DNA from: Tetmemena sp. SeJ-2015
Lineage: Eukaryota; Ciliophora; Spirotrichea; Sporadotrichida; Oxytrichidae
DNA: 64,000 bases
Direction of reading: 5' to 3'
NCBI GenBank assembly: GCA_027382625.1
Contig: JAJKFJ010021923.1
Span: 124,001 to 188,000 of the forward strand
Both the position numbers and the translations under genes were made by a program. Positions 10,014-22,081 of this stretch are shown here, piece by piece. The notes under the pieces were generated by a model that saw nothing but the letters and a program-made list of their open reading frames with translations, searched no databases and had not been told where the DNA came from. The number at the start of each line of letters is the position of its first letter. Position 1 is the stretch's first letter.

Positions 10014-13000
10014 ATGAAACAAAAGTTGGGAAATATGAACACATCTGCCTCTAATCAAATAAGTTCAGGGCTCTCTAAGCCTCCATCTCTCCACAATAGA
10101 CTTTCATCAGGAGGAGCACTTGCTGCAACTCTTAGTAGCTCGAACTCAACAAAAGGTTCATTTGTAGGCCAGAGCACAGTTTAAAGTTCTAATTTGCCAA
10201 AATCAAATGCACTTCACCAAATCAATCAGCTTCCAGTTTAAAATCTCAAGACTGTGGGAACTGGCAGCTCTGTCTAAACATTTGGAGGGGAGGGGTCTAG
10301 CATTGACTACAATTCAGCTCAAAATTATGGACTAGGCTTTAATGAAAACAAGGCACCAAACGGATTGATGCTTGGAGCTCACTAGAACTATAATACTCAT
10401 GATAAGTTTAAATTGTAAAGCCAAGCAGCTGGCTTCTTTAACAACAAAAATTACCCTCTTAGCACCACTAATGCTCTGAACAACTTGACTAATAACTATC
10501 TTAGCCAAGCTAATCAAAGGAATACATAGGCTGAGTTTCAAGGGAGTAATACAGAGTCACTCCAACTTTCTCCCAATCAATAGACCTAATAGCATTTCAT
10601 ATACGATAATCCAAGCTCATACTCTAATAGTTGCCGCAAAATTTAGTTTGATCAAAATGGCATTGTGATGCACTAACAACAGCTTTCGTAGACGACTCCT
10701 TCAGGAGTAGCATCCCCTTAATAAATTTAGAATATGCTGACTCAATAGTTTACTAATCACAGTTAAGAATCCTAGAGTTAGGCTTAGCAAGCCTATTAGC
10801 TTCAGTTTTTGGAGGAGACACTCAGCACAGACTAAGAATGGATTAATATCTAGCCTGTGGTGAGGTCAACATTTAGACACTTTTATGACCTAATTGCTGC
10901 TCAGAATATGTAGATGACTCAGCTTTTAGAGTAGTAAGTGCAAATGGTTCAATAAATTGGTGAGGTGCAAGAAAATCTTCTTGAGAAAGCTGAGATTCAA
11001 GACGTGTCAAAGGCAGTTAGCGAGGTAGTTTCGAATTCTGTGGGCTTGAAAGAAGACATTGATGAAGTTAAAAAGCAGATGTCACTAAAGATCAATCAAT
11101 CATTTTTTCCTTATAAACTCATATTTATTCTTAATTTGGAATAGACAAGAGTGCTTGACTACTTTCAAGACTCATTAGTCGATGATTGATGAAATAAGAA
11201 AGCAAGAGTTGACCAACTTACGAACTTCTCTCAAAGATCAGACTGATGAGTAGGAGAGAACTAGAGAGCGATTAGATGAAAACAAGCGCGACCTTCACAA
11301 GAAGCTCTCTCAAATATACAGGGAACTTGAGAAATTGCAGATATCTCTGGAGAGGAAAGTTGGAGCAGAAGAATTCAACGAGCGAATGGATGTGAAGGCT
11401 GACAAGTAAATGATTGTAAATGGATTAGTGAACAAAATCAGCAAAGGAGACGCAGAATAGCTAGTTTAGCAAAGAATATCTGAGCTAGCAAAGGAGGTGG
11501 AGAGAATTAACCTTACTATAGAGAATAAACTTGATTAAGAAACTGCGTCAATTTAAGAGATACTTGCTAAGAAGTGTAACTCTGAGGACTTGTAATATTT
11601 ATGAAATTGTAAATTCAATTTAAATTACCTATTTAAAACTAAGTTAGTTATATTACAGGAAGGAGCTTGGTTTTAAATTAGATAAAGGTGAGATGGATGG
11701 GTTGAGACAAGAATTCGTAGATAGGATATGCTAATTGGACTTGAAATTAAGTGAGAAGAACTAGATGATGAATTAATTTAGGGACTCTATAGAATAAAAG
11801 GTCGATCAATCTATCCAGTATTGTTTAATGAATTGAGGATGCTAAAAGATTTATAGAGGTATTTTTGTTATGAATAGCTAAAGCAAAAGTTAGGCTCTAA
11901 GTTAGACTAGAAAACTGAGTTGCAAGATCTTCACTAGCTTCGAACTGAAGTTAGAGCTTCACTAGAAAAGATTACAGAACAAATGGGATCACTTAAAAGT
12001 GACTAGCATCAAAGATTGGAGCAGATAAATGAAAGGATCAAACATTTTGGAACTGATGTGCATGAAAAACAAGATAGAGTCGTTTAGATTTAGGAGCAAC
12101 AGTAGCAAGATTATGCTAAGATAAAAGATTAGCTAAAGTTCTTGGTAAAAGAGAGGCAAGAAGATGTCCAATAGATATCAGAACTTGTGAAAAATGCTTA
12201 GAAAAAATTCCAAATTGAGCTTTCCAAGGCTACTTCAGAGTAGGAATCATTCATTGAAGTGAAATATATTTATGGTATATATATTTATCAGCCCAACAGT
12301 TACTTAAAGAAGAAATGGACCAAAATTTGAATTAAGTTAGAGAAGAATTAGAAGTTAGAATGAGCCAAGAAATTGGAGACAAAGTTAGAGTGGATGAGGT
12401 GCAAGATGCACTTCGGAGACTGACGGAAAGTTTTCAAGTTAAGATTGAGAATGTTCATTAGGAGGCTATGATAAATTTTATTTATTTTTATGAGAATAGC
12501 CTAGTAAAAGAGTGAAGACTGCTATGCAGGCTTAGAGAGCTTGAAGCGTGAGCTAGATTAGGTCAACTAGGTACATTCACAAAGAGCGAATAGAGTGACT
12601 TAAGAGTAACTTGATGCCGTGGTTAGCCAACTTGAGTTTATGAATAAAGATATCTTAGCCAAGGCTGATAAAAAGACAGTTCAGAGTTAGCTTGACTTCT
12701 TGAATGAAAATTTAGCAACCGTTAATAAGGAGATGCTCTTGAAGGCTAATATAAACGATGTGATGAACCTCATAGACAAGAAATCAAACAACGATGAAGT
12801 AGCTTTAGACTTAAACTATCTCAAGACTAATCTGTAAAAGACTACTAGAGAACTTAAAGCTTCGCTTGAATAGTAGAACTAAGTAAATGAGGCACTTTGC
12901 GCAGAAAATTGTGTAGCCCGATGGATATGGAAATAAGGAGGACTCGAGCAATCTTAAGGTGTGCCTTACTCTGTCAAATGGGATTTGCAAAGCGTAAATA

Positions 13001-13497
13001 CTTGCCCAGAAAACTTTGCTTGGAAGCAAATAAATGGCGCTGGTTCAGCAATCATCATAGAAGCACCTGGACTTTATGAAGTTACAATGGCATTCTTTAG
13101 CAAGAAAAAGAAGCCACTTGTTCAAGTAATTGCAAATATTTGTCTTCTTTTACCGAATATAAAATGGAGAGGTAATAGTTCAATCAGTTAGTAAAACTGT
13201 TTGTAATGCATGTTTTACAATACAATACAAAAATAAAAATGTGGGACAACCTGTCCAGTTTAGGCGAACGGGCATCTTTAAAAGCTCTGTGGAGGTAAAC
13301 TTTATAAAGTGAGCATGGTTGAATTCATAGCACTACCAGCAAAGGCCACTCTTAATGTGGTTTTCAATATCATAAATAACGAAGCTGTGGGCTGTGGAGG
13401 AGGTGACGAAAGCTCTATCAGTCTCCCGAGGTAACTTGGTTCTGGATAGTTAAGCATAACTCAGGCTGAGGGCTTCTTTGGAATAAGAAAATTATGA
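10014..13497 (+). CDS. long coiled-coil protein with C-terminal beta-sandwich-like domain
   Basis: Start ATG 10014, stop TGA 13495-13497. The first ~300 residues are Ser/Gln/Asn-rich and low complexity. From about 10800 to 12900 the protein is a long heptad-like coiled coil (EVQENLLEKAEIQDVSKAVSE; ERTRERLDENKRDL; KKLSQIYRELEKLQ; many Gln encoded by TAA/TAG). The C terminus (GVPYSVKWDLQS, GSAIIIEAPGLYEVTMAFFS, VEFIALPAKATLNVVFNI, TQAEGFFGIRKL) looks like a C1q/TNF-type jelly-roll, an inference from pattern only. One GT-AG intron is at 11591-11657, joining EDL to KELGFKLDK. IESs include one with pointer TCA near 11090-11190, others near 12255-12300 and 12470-12510, and 13293-13318 with pointer TGG. 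Function unknown; a scaffold role is plausible. Confidence 0.72.
13293..13318 (+). other. 26-bp IES, pointer TGG
   Basis: TGG at 13290-13292 and 13316-13318. Excision joins FKSSV to VEFIALPAKATL and removes an in-frame TGA. Confidence 0.7.
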
Positions 13498-13627
13498 TAA
13501 AATATATATACAATTACTAAATTGTTAAAAGTCTGCTTTGATATTAGAAGAAAAATCTATTTTGCAACTAAAGTGATACAATTTTCTCGGTAAGAAGTTA
13601 AAAGTAATATAACAAATTAAATATAAA

Positions 13628-13882
13628 ATGAGTAAGCAGCAATAAAGCTAAGGAGTGATGAGTTTAAGTCCAGATCTGTTGTCCCGAGTCCTTAACAGCG
13701 ATAAAATGCTATTGAGCAGAGCGAGTGATGTTTGCTTTAGGAGGTGCGTCAGTGGATTTGAGAAGGAATACCTAAATCCTTTGGAGTAAAACTGCATAGA
13801 CAGATGCATCTTTAAATTCGATCAAATGGTCTACGAACTAGCACCTCAAAAGCAGCCAACCTAAATTCAAACATAAAAATGA
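13628..13882 (+). CDS. small Tim chaperone (Tim8/9/10/13 family)
   Basis: An 84-codon frame from ATG 13628 to TGA 13880-13882 with no interruption. The twin CX3C motif is clear: DVCFRRCVSGFEKEYLNPLE followed by NCIDRCIFKFDQM. The spacing of about 16 residues between the two motifs fits the mitochondrial intermembrane-space small Tims, which form hexameric chaperones carrying hydrophobic precursors to TIM22 or SAM. The two CX3C pairs form the two disulfides. The subtype cannot be fixed by eye. No IES is needed, so this appears to be a single-MDS gene. Confidence 0.88.
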
Positions 13883-14134
13883 GACTATGCAAAAAACATT
13901 TCAGAGAATCGATAGAATTGGGAATATGACAACTCATTATATAAATAATCCTTTGGCGCAGTCTCTATTTCAAAATGCAGTTCAATTACCCCTGCTTTAT
14001 AAAAGGAGATATGTAAATAGTTATTTACGGTCAAAATTAATCTCAATATTTTACTTTTTTTAAATTGAAAAAATTGTGGTTGATAATATCCAGTTGAAGT
14101 AGAGAAATCAATTTAATTTAATTAAGAAATTTAA

Positions 14135-15315
14135 ATGGACGAGTACTCAGACGGCCAGATGATGGAGGACGATGGAGGTCAGTTTCTCTTTTCTTGCTCA
14201 TATCTTTAACATTGAAATCATTGATTATAACAAACCGTTGCATTTACTGTTCTTATAAACTTTTTTGTTTAATGATCTAAACATATTTCATGAGTAGATT
14301 CCCAAATGTAAGACATGAATGGAATGCAAGGGTACATGGACGAAGATGGAAACATGGTTTACGTTGACGGCGATATGATGGGTTCTGATGGAGATATGGA
14401 TGACTATGGCCATGAGGGCTCTCTCTTTTAAAGCAAATTTTTTTATTATGTAAGTATAAATTATTCTGATTCTGATGGTGTTATAGTACCACGATCACAT
14501 GGACGATGGAGATATGAATTTCGAAGACAACCCAGCCTTCGCCAACATGCCTCCTCTGGACAAGATGAGAAAAATAAGGAGAGACATCCTGCGCACCATT
14601 AACGATTACCGTGAGGCGGTTTAAACCCCAGGTGTCTACCATGATATCCTGGCAAACAAGGCAGCAACTGAGTACGCAGAGTACTTGCTTGAGAACGAAG
14701 AAGATAATGGAGTTGTCAATGAAATACTCAACAAACACCTTATTATTGGCTCAGTAACTGTGGCCGTCGGTTACTCCTACTTGGAAGAAGAAGATATAGT
14801 AATCTCGCATGCTTGCTTGAGTTGGAGGAAGAGCTAGAAAAACTCACTGACCCAAATATTGCATTTAAAAGGAGAAAAGCAAGTAGTGAAGGTCGTTGAA
14901 TTCCTCTCAGTGAAACCTTAAATTATTAAAAAGCATTTAAAATTGGCACCCCAATTTATTAAGGATAAAGAGGAAAGAGATGCAGCTGAGAGGAGAAAGC
15001 GAGAACAAGAGGAGCGTATGGTAAAAGAAGCTTTTTAAATTAAGCTCATCAGATTGGAAGAAAAGAAAAATTAAAGGGAGAAGTTATTAGCTGCCAGAGA
15101 AGAAGGAGATGATACCATTTCTGAACATACTGGGACCATGTCGGATAAATCTGCATCTAAGAAATCTCTCGTTTATATTTTCTCTATATTATCGAAGTGA
15201 TGAAGATGGAGATTATTAAATCAATACAAAATGGCCTCAGAACTTCAAGCTAAGTTAAAAAAAGCACAAAATTATTCTACAAAATCAAATGTTAGTATAA
15301 ATTTAATTTTATTGA
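14135..15315 (+). CDS. CAP-superfamily-like protein (paralog of the convergent neighbour)
   Basis: Start ATG 14135. Introns at 14178-14297 and 14450-14486 (37 nt, GTAAG...ATAG) are in frame. The N terminus is Asp/Met-rich (MQGYMDEDGNMVYVDGD). The core reads ILRTINDYREAVQTPGV, LANKAATEYAEYLL and VTVAVGYSYLEEED, then LELEEELEKLTDPNIA in a shifted frame, then VVEFLSVKPQII. This resembles the N-x-x-R...A...YA...L core of CAP/SCP domains. A basic/acidic coiled segment (DKEERDAAERRKREQEERM) and SDEDGDYQINTKWPQNFK end the protein. Two single-base slips (about 14795 and 14870) compensate each other. An IES-like break sits near 15170-15195. The CAP assignment is moderate. Confidence 0.6.
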
Positions 15316-16115
15316 ATGCTTTTCCTCTTTCTCCTTATCTTGCTAATCTTCGATAACAGTTCTTGGATAAATGTGAATTACTCCATGGGAAGTCTCATTG
15401 CCAGTTCCAAATGGCCCACATTTATTCTCTCGTTAGAAGCCACACTATATTAAATCTTGTCAATCTGCTGCTTTCTAATAAAGATTTCGAGGACTTTCGT
15501 GTCATCTGAGTAGAAGACATTTTCAACTGGGCTTTAAATACTTAGATGACGAAAGTTCGGGTGTTTTTGTCGAATTAAATGTTTGGTGGACCCACTATCT
15601 TGATATCCTTCTTGAGATTCTTGACTGCGACTATTCTAGCTGCGTAGAGACCAACTTCACTTGAGAGCATCATACCTCTAATGTCGACACCGCCATCTTC
15701 AGACTCTGTCAATTGGTTTATCATCAAAGGTTTCACTAGCATTATCATAATGAACTTGCTTGTTCCAAGCGAATCCCACTCCAACGTGCGTTACCTTAGG
15801 GTCAAATACTTAATACTCAAGTAGCAAACCATGAGCATCCATAAACTCATTACTATCAACTTAATTTTCATTCTATCATCAACATCGTCTTCTTCCAAGT
15901 AGTTATTTAAATATTATCTTTTCTTTATACTTACATTGCCACCAGGAGAGCCCTCTTTTTATATAATTTAAAATGATATTATAAAATAATTGAAATTAAA
16001 AAGCCTCTGGTGATACTCTTGAAGTCCATATATTCATATTTGTGTCAATAAGAATAATGTGATGTCTTTTCATTATTGAGGATTTCGTTAAGTTCCTTTA
16101 AGTTCTAAATTATTA
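15310..16115 (-). CDS. CAP-superfamily-like protein, convergent paralog
   Basis: Minus-strand blocks in order: ELNEILNNEKTSHYSY, NYLEEDDVDD, FMDAHGLLLEYQVFDPKVTH, VGVGFAWNKQVHYDNA, VKPLMINQLTESEDGGVDI, SSEVGLYAARIVAVKNLKKD, IKIVGPPNI, FRHLSIQSPVENVFYSDD and GTGNETSHGVIHIYPRTV. It shares the EILN, LEEDD, VGxGxAW and xVKPL blocks with the gene facing it, so the two form a tail-to-tail duplicated pair. At least three one-base slips (near 15400, 15565 and 15750) and IES-like breaks near 15890-16000 interrupt it. It could be a decayed copy, but the same kind of slip occurs in essential genes of the window. The N terminus was not resolved. Confidence 0.55.
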
Positions 16116-16503
16116 TGATGATTCATAATCACTCATAATTAATTCTATGAGGGTAGATCAGCGAATTTATAATTATTTGGTTAGATCATTAAATTAGTTA
16201 TGTTGATACTTGGTTTCTCTGAATGAGTGAATTCTTTCAATTCAAATTATTAATGATGAGCTTCTCAGCTTCTTTGAAATACAATTTAATAACAAGTTCT
16301 TGGATCTGGAAGGTACTCCAAGTATATTAATTATAGCTGGGCCTTCCATGTTGATGATGAAAGGAATATTTGATCTAAAATGCTTATAACTCATGGTGGA
16401 GAACTCTATCATCAACATTTTAATCTACTAATTGTAAATGGTTGAATTTGTTATTATTTAGTGAAAATATAATCTGAAATCTCAGTTAAAGGGAACTTAA
16501 GCC
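16116..16503. other. unresolved stretch between divergent genes
   Basis: A minus-strand ATG at about 16350 opens MEGPAIINILGVPSRSKN before a stop, which may be the first segment of the CAP-like gene. Otherwise no sustained frame is seen on either strand. The region lies upstream of both flanking genes. Confidence 0.3.
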
Positions 16504-17725
16504 ATGCAAGATGGCAGATCTGCCTAGTCTCCAAATGCTTAATCTGATAAGTTCACTCAATCATCTAAAATCTTTAATTGTTCAACAAGCATTAGAGCCA
16601 AGGCGATAATAGCATAAGTGATGAATATAGAGATGATGGGGACGATGATGGAAATGATGAGTCAGGGGACAACATCGCTGATATCCTTATTATGTTCATA
16701 GAATGAAATGAAGAGAGAACTTATCATAGCTATTGAAGAAGAGCTCAGAGAGCAAGAAGCACTTAAAAAGCAAAATGAGGAACTGCAAAGACAGATCATA
16801 CTCATGGAACCCTCCTACGAGCAGTATGATAAACAGCCAGATGTGTCCATGAACGAGCATAAATATCTAAACACACTCGCCAATGTTCACTAGGTCAGAT
16901 TCAACCTAAAGGAAACTCAAGACAGGTACAACAAAATGGCATGTCACACTATTATAACTCAAGCTAAATTGAATGAGAAGCAAGCAAAGTGCCATGAAAT
17001 TGAGCAGCAATTCAAAGAGTTGAAAAGATCAGTTGCTCAAAACGCTGTCTTCTCCAGGACAGGCAAGAAGATTTCTAAGAAAGTGCTTGATGAATGGGAA
17101 GAGATGGATGCGCTCAAGGATCAAGAGGTGCATCAGTACAGACTTCAAAATATCGCCCTGAGGAACAGACTCGCAAACAAGGAAAAAATACTGAAGAAGA
17201 AGGAGCAACTCGCAGATGGCTTGCATTTGATCGATTTCGAACAGCTTAAGATTGAAAACTAAACTCTTAATGAGAAGATTGAAGAGAGAAATGAGGAACT
17301 TCATAAACTCAGGAAGAAGATTACCACCACAGTTGTTATTCTCTCCACACTAGAGAAAAGCTGCAATACGTGCAGGAGCAAAACAGACAGTAAAATGAGA
17401 ACTTAAAGGGCGGTTAAAAAGAAGATAATTATCATTAATGAAAAGACTGAGCTCAGTAGACTCAAGAAGAACAGAGAGAGCCTCTGGAAAGAAAACCAAA
17501 AACTAAAGCAGAAGACTGGAATCGTAAACAAGAAATCTCTTAAGACTGATTATGATAAGAGAGACGATGAAATCAGAGACCAGAGTGACAGAATTAAGCA
17601 ACTTCAAGAGTATTATAAATATATGTGTAAGGCTTACTAGAATAATCGAAAGAGCTCATGCTATCTAGAGCGTCAGAGCCACAAATTGAGACTGAAATAT
17701 AGGATGATGAATAGTGCTTAATGTT
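16504..17725 (+). CDS. CCDC113/CCDC96-type axonemal coiled-coil protein (DUF4201)
   Basis: Start ATG 16504 (MQDGRSAQSPNAQSDKF), an acidic linker, then an extended coiled coil. The diagnostic family block is intact: QEVHQYRLQNIALRNRL, KKKEQLADGLHLIDFEQLKI, NQTLNEKIEERNEELHKLRK, followed by EKLQYVQEQNRQ in a shifted frame and LKQKTGIVNKKSL. CCDC113 and CCDC96 form a complex at the base of radial spokes in motile cilia. The family is clear; which of the two proteins is not. Compensating one-base slips near 17345 and 17400, and breaks near 16600 and 16700, interrupt the frame. The C terminus near 17725 meets the convergent VOC gene. Confidence 0.8.
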
Positions 17726-17734
17726 TTGCGGTTA

Positions 17735-18423
17735 AGAAATTATTAAATTCATTAAGTCTAACTTTACACTCAATAAACTTATATAACTCATTTTCAATTC
17801 ACTTTTCTGATTTTCCTCACAACTTAATTGCATCAAAGAGTCTTCTAAGTTCTTGTTTCTTAGGATCCATGTTTGCTTCTTTTTCAAATACACTGCTCCT
17901 TCTTCTCTAATAAGTTTTTCAAACTCCTTCTCTGTTTCATGTTCATTCACAACCTGAGTTAAACTCAGCGTCAATCCCTCCTCTGTTCTTAGGCAAGCAA
18001 CTCTCTGATAAATTTTGGATCCCTCGTTTTCTTCTGAGGAGGTTGGCGCTCCATCAAGAGCGCAGTTATAAGATTTCTTTGCTCTGTCAAGTACATCATC
18101 TAAGTCTTCTTGTTAAGGTATTTCAAAAGAGAGAATCGGACTGTAGCCATATGATGAATATGCCAAGCTATAAAATCATTTCAGATACAAAAATAACATT
18201 AAAAAACATCATAATATCAAAATACTTATCTTAGGTGAAGGTCTTACCTTGGAGTTAATTTGATCATTATCCTGAAATCTCTCTGATCCTTCAGCTCAGA
18301 AAAAGATGGAGTCAGGTGAATTACCTTCATTCCAATTATTTCTGAAAAGAAATTTGAGGTCCTCTCAACGTTTTTGGTAAGTAGAACTAAGCTTTTTAGA
18401 GCAGTCACTGATCCCTTGCTCAT
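17735..18423 (-). CDS. VOC/glyoxalase-fold protein
   Basis: Start ATG 18423-18421 (MSKGSVTALKSLVLLTKNVE). The N-terminal half RTSNFFSEIIGMKVIHLTP is a typical first beta-alpha-beta unit of the vicinal oxygen chelate fold. A GT-AG intron at 18168-18247 (80 nt) joins MIKLTP to SLAYSSYGYSPILSFEI. The second half includes QQEDLDDVLDRAKKSYN and ACLRTEEGLTLSLTQ. VOC proteins include glyoxalase I and dioxygenases, and I cannot tell which activity this has or confirm metal ligands. The 3' end near 17735 is approximate because it abuts the convergent cilia gene. Confidence 0.7.
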
Positions 18424-18569
18424 TTAAATGTCTTTAATTTTTCATTTTGCATATTTCTTTGAAGCTAAATCTAATCAATAAGGTAGCATTGAAGTTAAAC
18501 ATTAAATTTACTCTTTCTGTAGTAATTAAAACTTTAAAGAAATTAATAGCCTTACTATAGCAGGGTTAA

Positions 18570-20979
18570 ATTAAACGAGGTAATAAGTTAAACTTTAAAT
18601 TGGGATAAGGTATTCACAAGATCCAGGCAAGAGTATTCTTTAAGAAGTTTCTGATTTACTGGGTCGTGAAATCTATCTTCATGAATGGAAAGTCATACCT
18701 GCAATCGTTGTCAGTGCAAAATATTTAAAGCTTTATAAAATTTAAAGTGCAGAGCACTGTGTTTTAAGTGCCTGAAGTTAATCTAAGCATTTCATTTCTC
18801 ATGGAAACACTTGCATCTCTAGTTGCGATGAACTTGTAGCATTTAAAAATTGTTTTAAATAATATGCTATATTAACATTAAAGACTAGCTGTTGCGTAGC
18901 CTTATGACGCACACGACCTACTTGAAGTGTAAGAGCTGACAAAAGTCATGGGCTTATCAAACAAATTGGCACTAAGGGTTTTGTTCGGCACAAGAATTAG
19001 CATTTAAGAATTATTCTAATAACTTTTATTTGCAAGAAATAGGACAGTCAATTTAGTTTTACCTCAGGAATAGATATGAAGAGTAGATGTTTCTTAGACT
19101 GCCAAATTGGTACTGGTCGGTTTGAGGTAAAGAACCTGCAGAGGCAGGGTGGATTATTTCGTCCACAAGTATGTTCTATATGTTATATAATCCTTGCAAA
19201 TAGAGAGGAGAGTATAATGAAGACATTTAAGCAGTTGCTATATCACCTTTAACATCAGCTATATTTTCTTAAACTGTCATTCACTTTCACAATATTTATT
19301 ATTCGCCCATTAAAGACATCATATTTTTGAATTGCAAACGCCTTGTTTATGAGATAATTGTACCTTGCGAAATTGTAAGCTTCTAGAAGTATAGCGCCTT
19401 TAAAAGCACTTAGTTTCTGTGCGTAGTATTAGCACAAGTCTCCTCCGATTTGATGACCCACACAAAGTATTCTGATGCTCTAGTCTTTCTCAAAGTCTAC
19501 TCCTAATTTTTAGAGTACCTTTTTCATCACTTGCATAGAATTCTATTAAAAAAATCTTCTTCAAGTATGACTATTATAAATGGAATAAGAATGCTCGTTG
19601 TAACTTGTGGAATAATACTGAGTCTATTCTGATATTCCATATCCTAGTCTATCTAAAAATTTAAATTCATTATCATATGAGACTACTGCTACTGGAAATA
19701 CCTGTGCTTGAAGAGACTACAACATTGATTTATAGAACTTGCCACTCCCTCCAAACCCTGCTTCAAAAAGCACTATGCTTCCCGAATTCGCCACAGTTGT
19801 CGAAAATGAGTAAATATAAGAATACACTTGTAAATAAATAATTATTGCCAGATAATTTATGTGTTAATTGAATAGGTATTCTTATCTGATGGGATGTAAA
19901 TATCGTATTTATGTTCGTACGCGGCGGAGTCAGGTAGAACAGGAAGCTATCCTTAGATTTCATAAATAGATCGAAATGCTGATAAGTACATTATCAAAAT
20001 TAGACAGAATTCATTTCAATAAAAAGTATATTCAGATATAAAATAGGAAAATATCTTTAAAAATAGTTTAGTAAATTATAATTACTGTTGAAATTAATTC
20101 AGCAGCAGCTAAGATTACCTTCAAAGCAAAAACTGAAATAGAAAGATAATCTATTGTTATCCCAACTTTTATTCTTTGCTGTGTGTGACCTATTTTATGA
20201 TTTTGAATTCCTTTTTCATTGATAATGACTAACTATATTTAGTTGCTCCCATATGAATTATGTGCTATGGTATTTTTTGCGGCGCTTTTTTAGTCTTTGA
20301 AATAAATTGATTATCTAATCCTATTGTGTTCCAATTAATTTTCTCCCTCCTCTTCTGAACATTACAAACTCAGTAAATTATTTCCCTCTTTCTAGTTTGC
20401 CTTTTATAACTTATTGGATCTTCTGAGTTAGAATCTTCTTGAAAGTTCTTTGTGATCAAAGAACGCGGCAAAGAGGAAACTTGATAAAGAAACATAATCA
20501 ATGGCTTGGTATGTTAAAATCCTCTCACTATGATGTTATAGTAAACCACGAAGAAGTTAATGAGCATGAGCCACCCTGCATACGGATCAGGTGAGCGAGC
20601 CACAAAGAAGAACACTGATCCAGTGAAAAATAAGAGGACAGGTATGCATTTAATCCCTAGATAGGGAGACCATAGTAAAATGTGTTCAACAGAGTGAAAT
20701 CAATATCGTCATATGAGTTTAAGTTTATTATAAAAATAAGCTGCAAATTATTTTGGAGTTATCTTGGAAATGCGTGGAAATAAAGTAGCATTCTATTGAA
20801 AGGTAGATTAGAAGAATGGCTTGCCAGAATGAAGTTCCTGGATTGTTTTGTTCAGGTAGTGGCCCAAATTAAAGCAAAATAGTTCCATATTTAAATTTAG
20901 ATGGATCCATAATTGGAATAATGGAAAGCACAGAGAAGATTATCCCAGTAAGCAAGAGCACTCCTGATAATATTTTCAT
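18570..20979 (-). CDS. membrane-anchored alpha/beta-hydrolase-like protein, paralog 1
   Basis: Start ATG 20979-20977 (MKILSGVLLLTGIIFSVLSI). The N-terminal half is membrane-spanning: TM1 as above, NPGTSFWQAILLIYLSI, then IPVLLFFTGSVFFFVARSP and AGWLMLINFFVVYYNIIVRG. The hydrolase half reads YEHKYDIYIPSDKN, IVLFEAGFGGSGKFYKSM, DRLGYGISEQ and RILCVGHQIGGDLCQYYAQK, then AFKGAILLEAYNFARYNY. In alpha/beta hydrolases the nucleophile elbow is G-x-Ser-x-G; here the residue at the Ser position is Gln (G-H-Q-I-G), so it is probably not a classical serine hydrolase. IES-like frame breaks lie near 20700, 19850 and 19200. The 3' end (region with FHDPVNQKLLKEYSCLDL) is approximate. Confidence 0.68.
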
Positions 20980-21194
20980 TCCAAAGCAGAGGTAATTCCT
21001 CCATTAAAGTAATTGTGAGGATGACATTATACTCCCAAGGTGCTTTCGTATTTTAAATTTATTAAAACAAGTAAAAGAGAATTAAAGAAATTAATCTTAC
21101 AATTTGAAGGACATAAATTAAGACATGAAGTAATATTGAGTTTAGATATTGGAGATAATTATCTCTTTGAGGAATAGATTAAGTTTTGATTGCA

Positions 21195-21950
21195 TCAAAA
21201 GTTAGGTAGATGAAAGACTATTCTTGAATAGACGTAGTCGACGTTGGTATATGCGAAATCATGAGAGCAATCTCCTGCAGGGCACTAGTCTAGTTCTTAG
21301 TAGCTATTTGATGTCAAGGCTAGCTGTTAGCTTAGAAAATATTATTTGAAATCCTTATAAATCGTAAATGCTGCTATAGGAACCTCGATTGTATTAGCTG
21401 GGATATCGAGTGAGAAGGTTTAGCAGTCAAAGTCACAGTCAATCAAGTTAGCATTCAACTGTAAGACCTGAGAGTAGGCTCTTCTGGCAGTTGTGTACTA
21501 CCAATTTGATGAATGTGTAATTATAAAATCTTCAGGGAACATTTCACTGAATACAGTTATCAAATTAGGAATGAGTGATTTAATTTCATCGATAGCGGCT
21601 AGTTTCTAGCTGAACCAGACAGCATCCACTGACTGAGATCTAGCTAATCCATAGGCTTGCTTGTAGTGACCATAAGGAGAGGAATCGAGCAGGACTACTC
21701 CTTTGATTGAATTTATAATGAAATAATATCTGCAGAGCTGGCCTCCATATCCATGGCCGATACAGACAACATTACCACTTCCCTCAATTGGAAAATCTAC
21801 ACCCGCCAAAGCTAATCTCATATGATCCTTACTAAATAGTATTGCATATTATCTGCAGCTTGGTCACTCTTTCCAGTTCCCGCTCTATCGTATGTCACAC
21901 TTATATCAAACTGATTAAATCAATATTTCAATGTAGAATTTAAATAAAGT
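21195..21950 (-). CDS. alpha/beta-hydrolase-like protein, paralog 2, 3' half
   Basis: Coding begins abruptly at about 21930 with FDISVTYDRAGTGKSDQAAD and runs to TGA 21197-21195. Blocks: GNVVCIGHGYGGQLCRYYF, SIKGVVLLDSSPYGHYKQ and WQYTTARRAYSQVLQLNANL, then a Cys-containing tail ending SRIVFHLPNF. The nucleophile-elbow Ser is Gly here (G-H-G-Y-G). The N-terminal membrane and lid region found in the paralogs is missing immediately upstream, where RPB10 begins on the other strand only about 130 bases away. Its 5' half may be the segment at 29420-30406. One frame break sits near 21840. Confidence 0.7.
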
Positions 21951-22081
21951 ATATTTAATTCAATTTAATTGTTAACATTTCATTCCTTTTAATTTCACAT
22001 ATCAAATAGATTTCATTTTATGTATTAATCTCAGCTTAATAAAATAATTAAAATTTGATACCCCCCTATAAATTGTTTTAG

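Noticed and set aside
13880..14030. Continuation of the small Tim gene beyond its TGA (DYAKNISENRQNWEYDNSLY)
   Set aside because: The protein up to the TGA already has the full length of a small Tim; the downstream frame has no start and no matching family feature.
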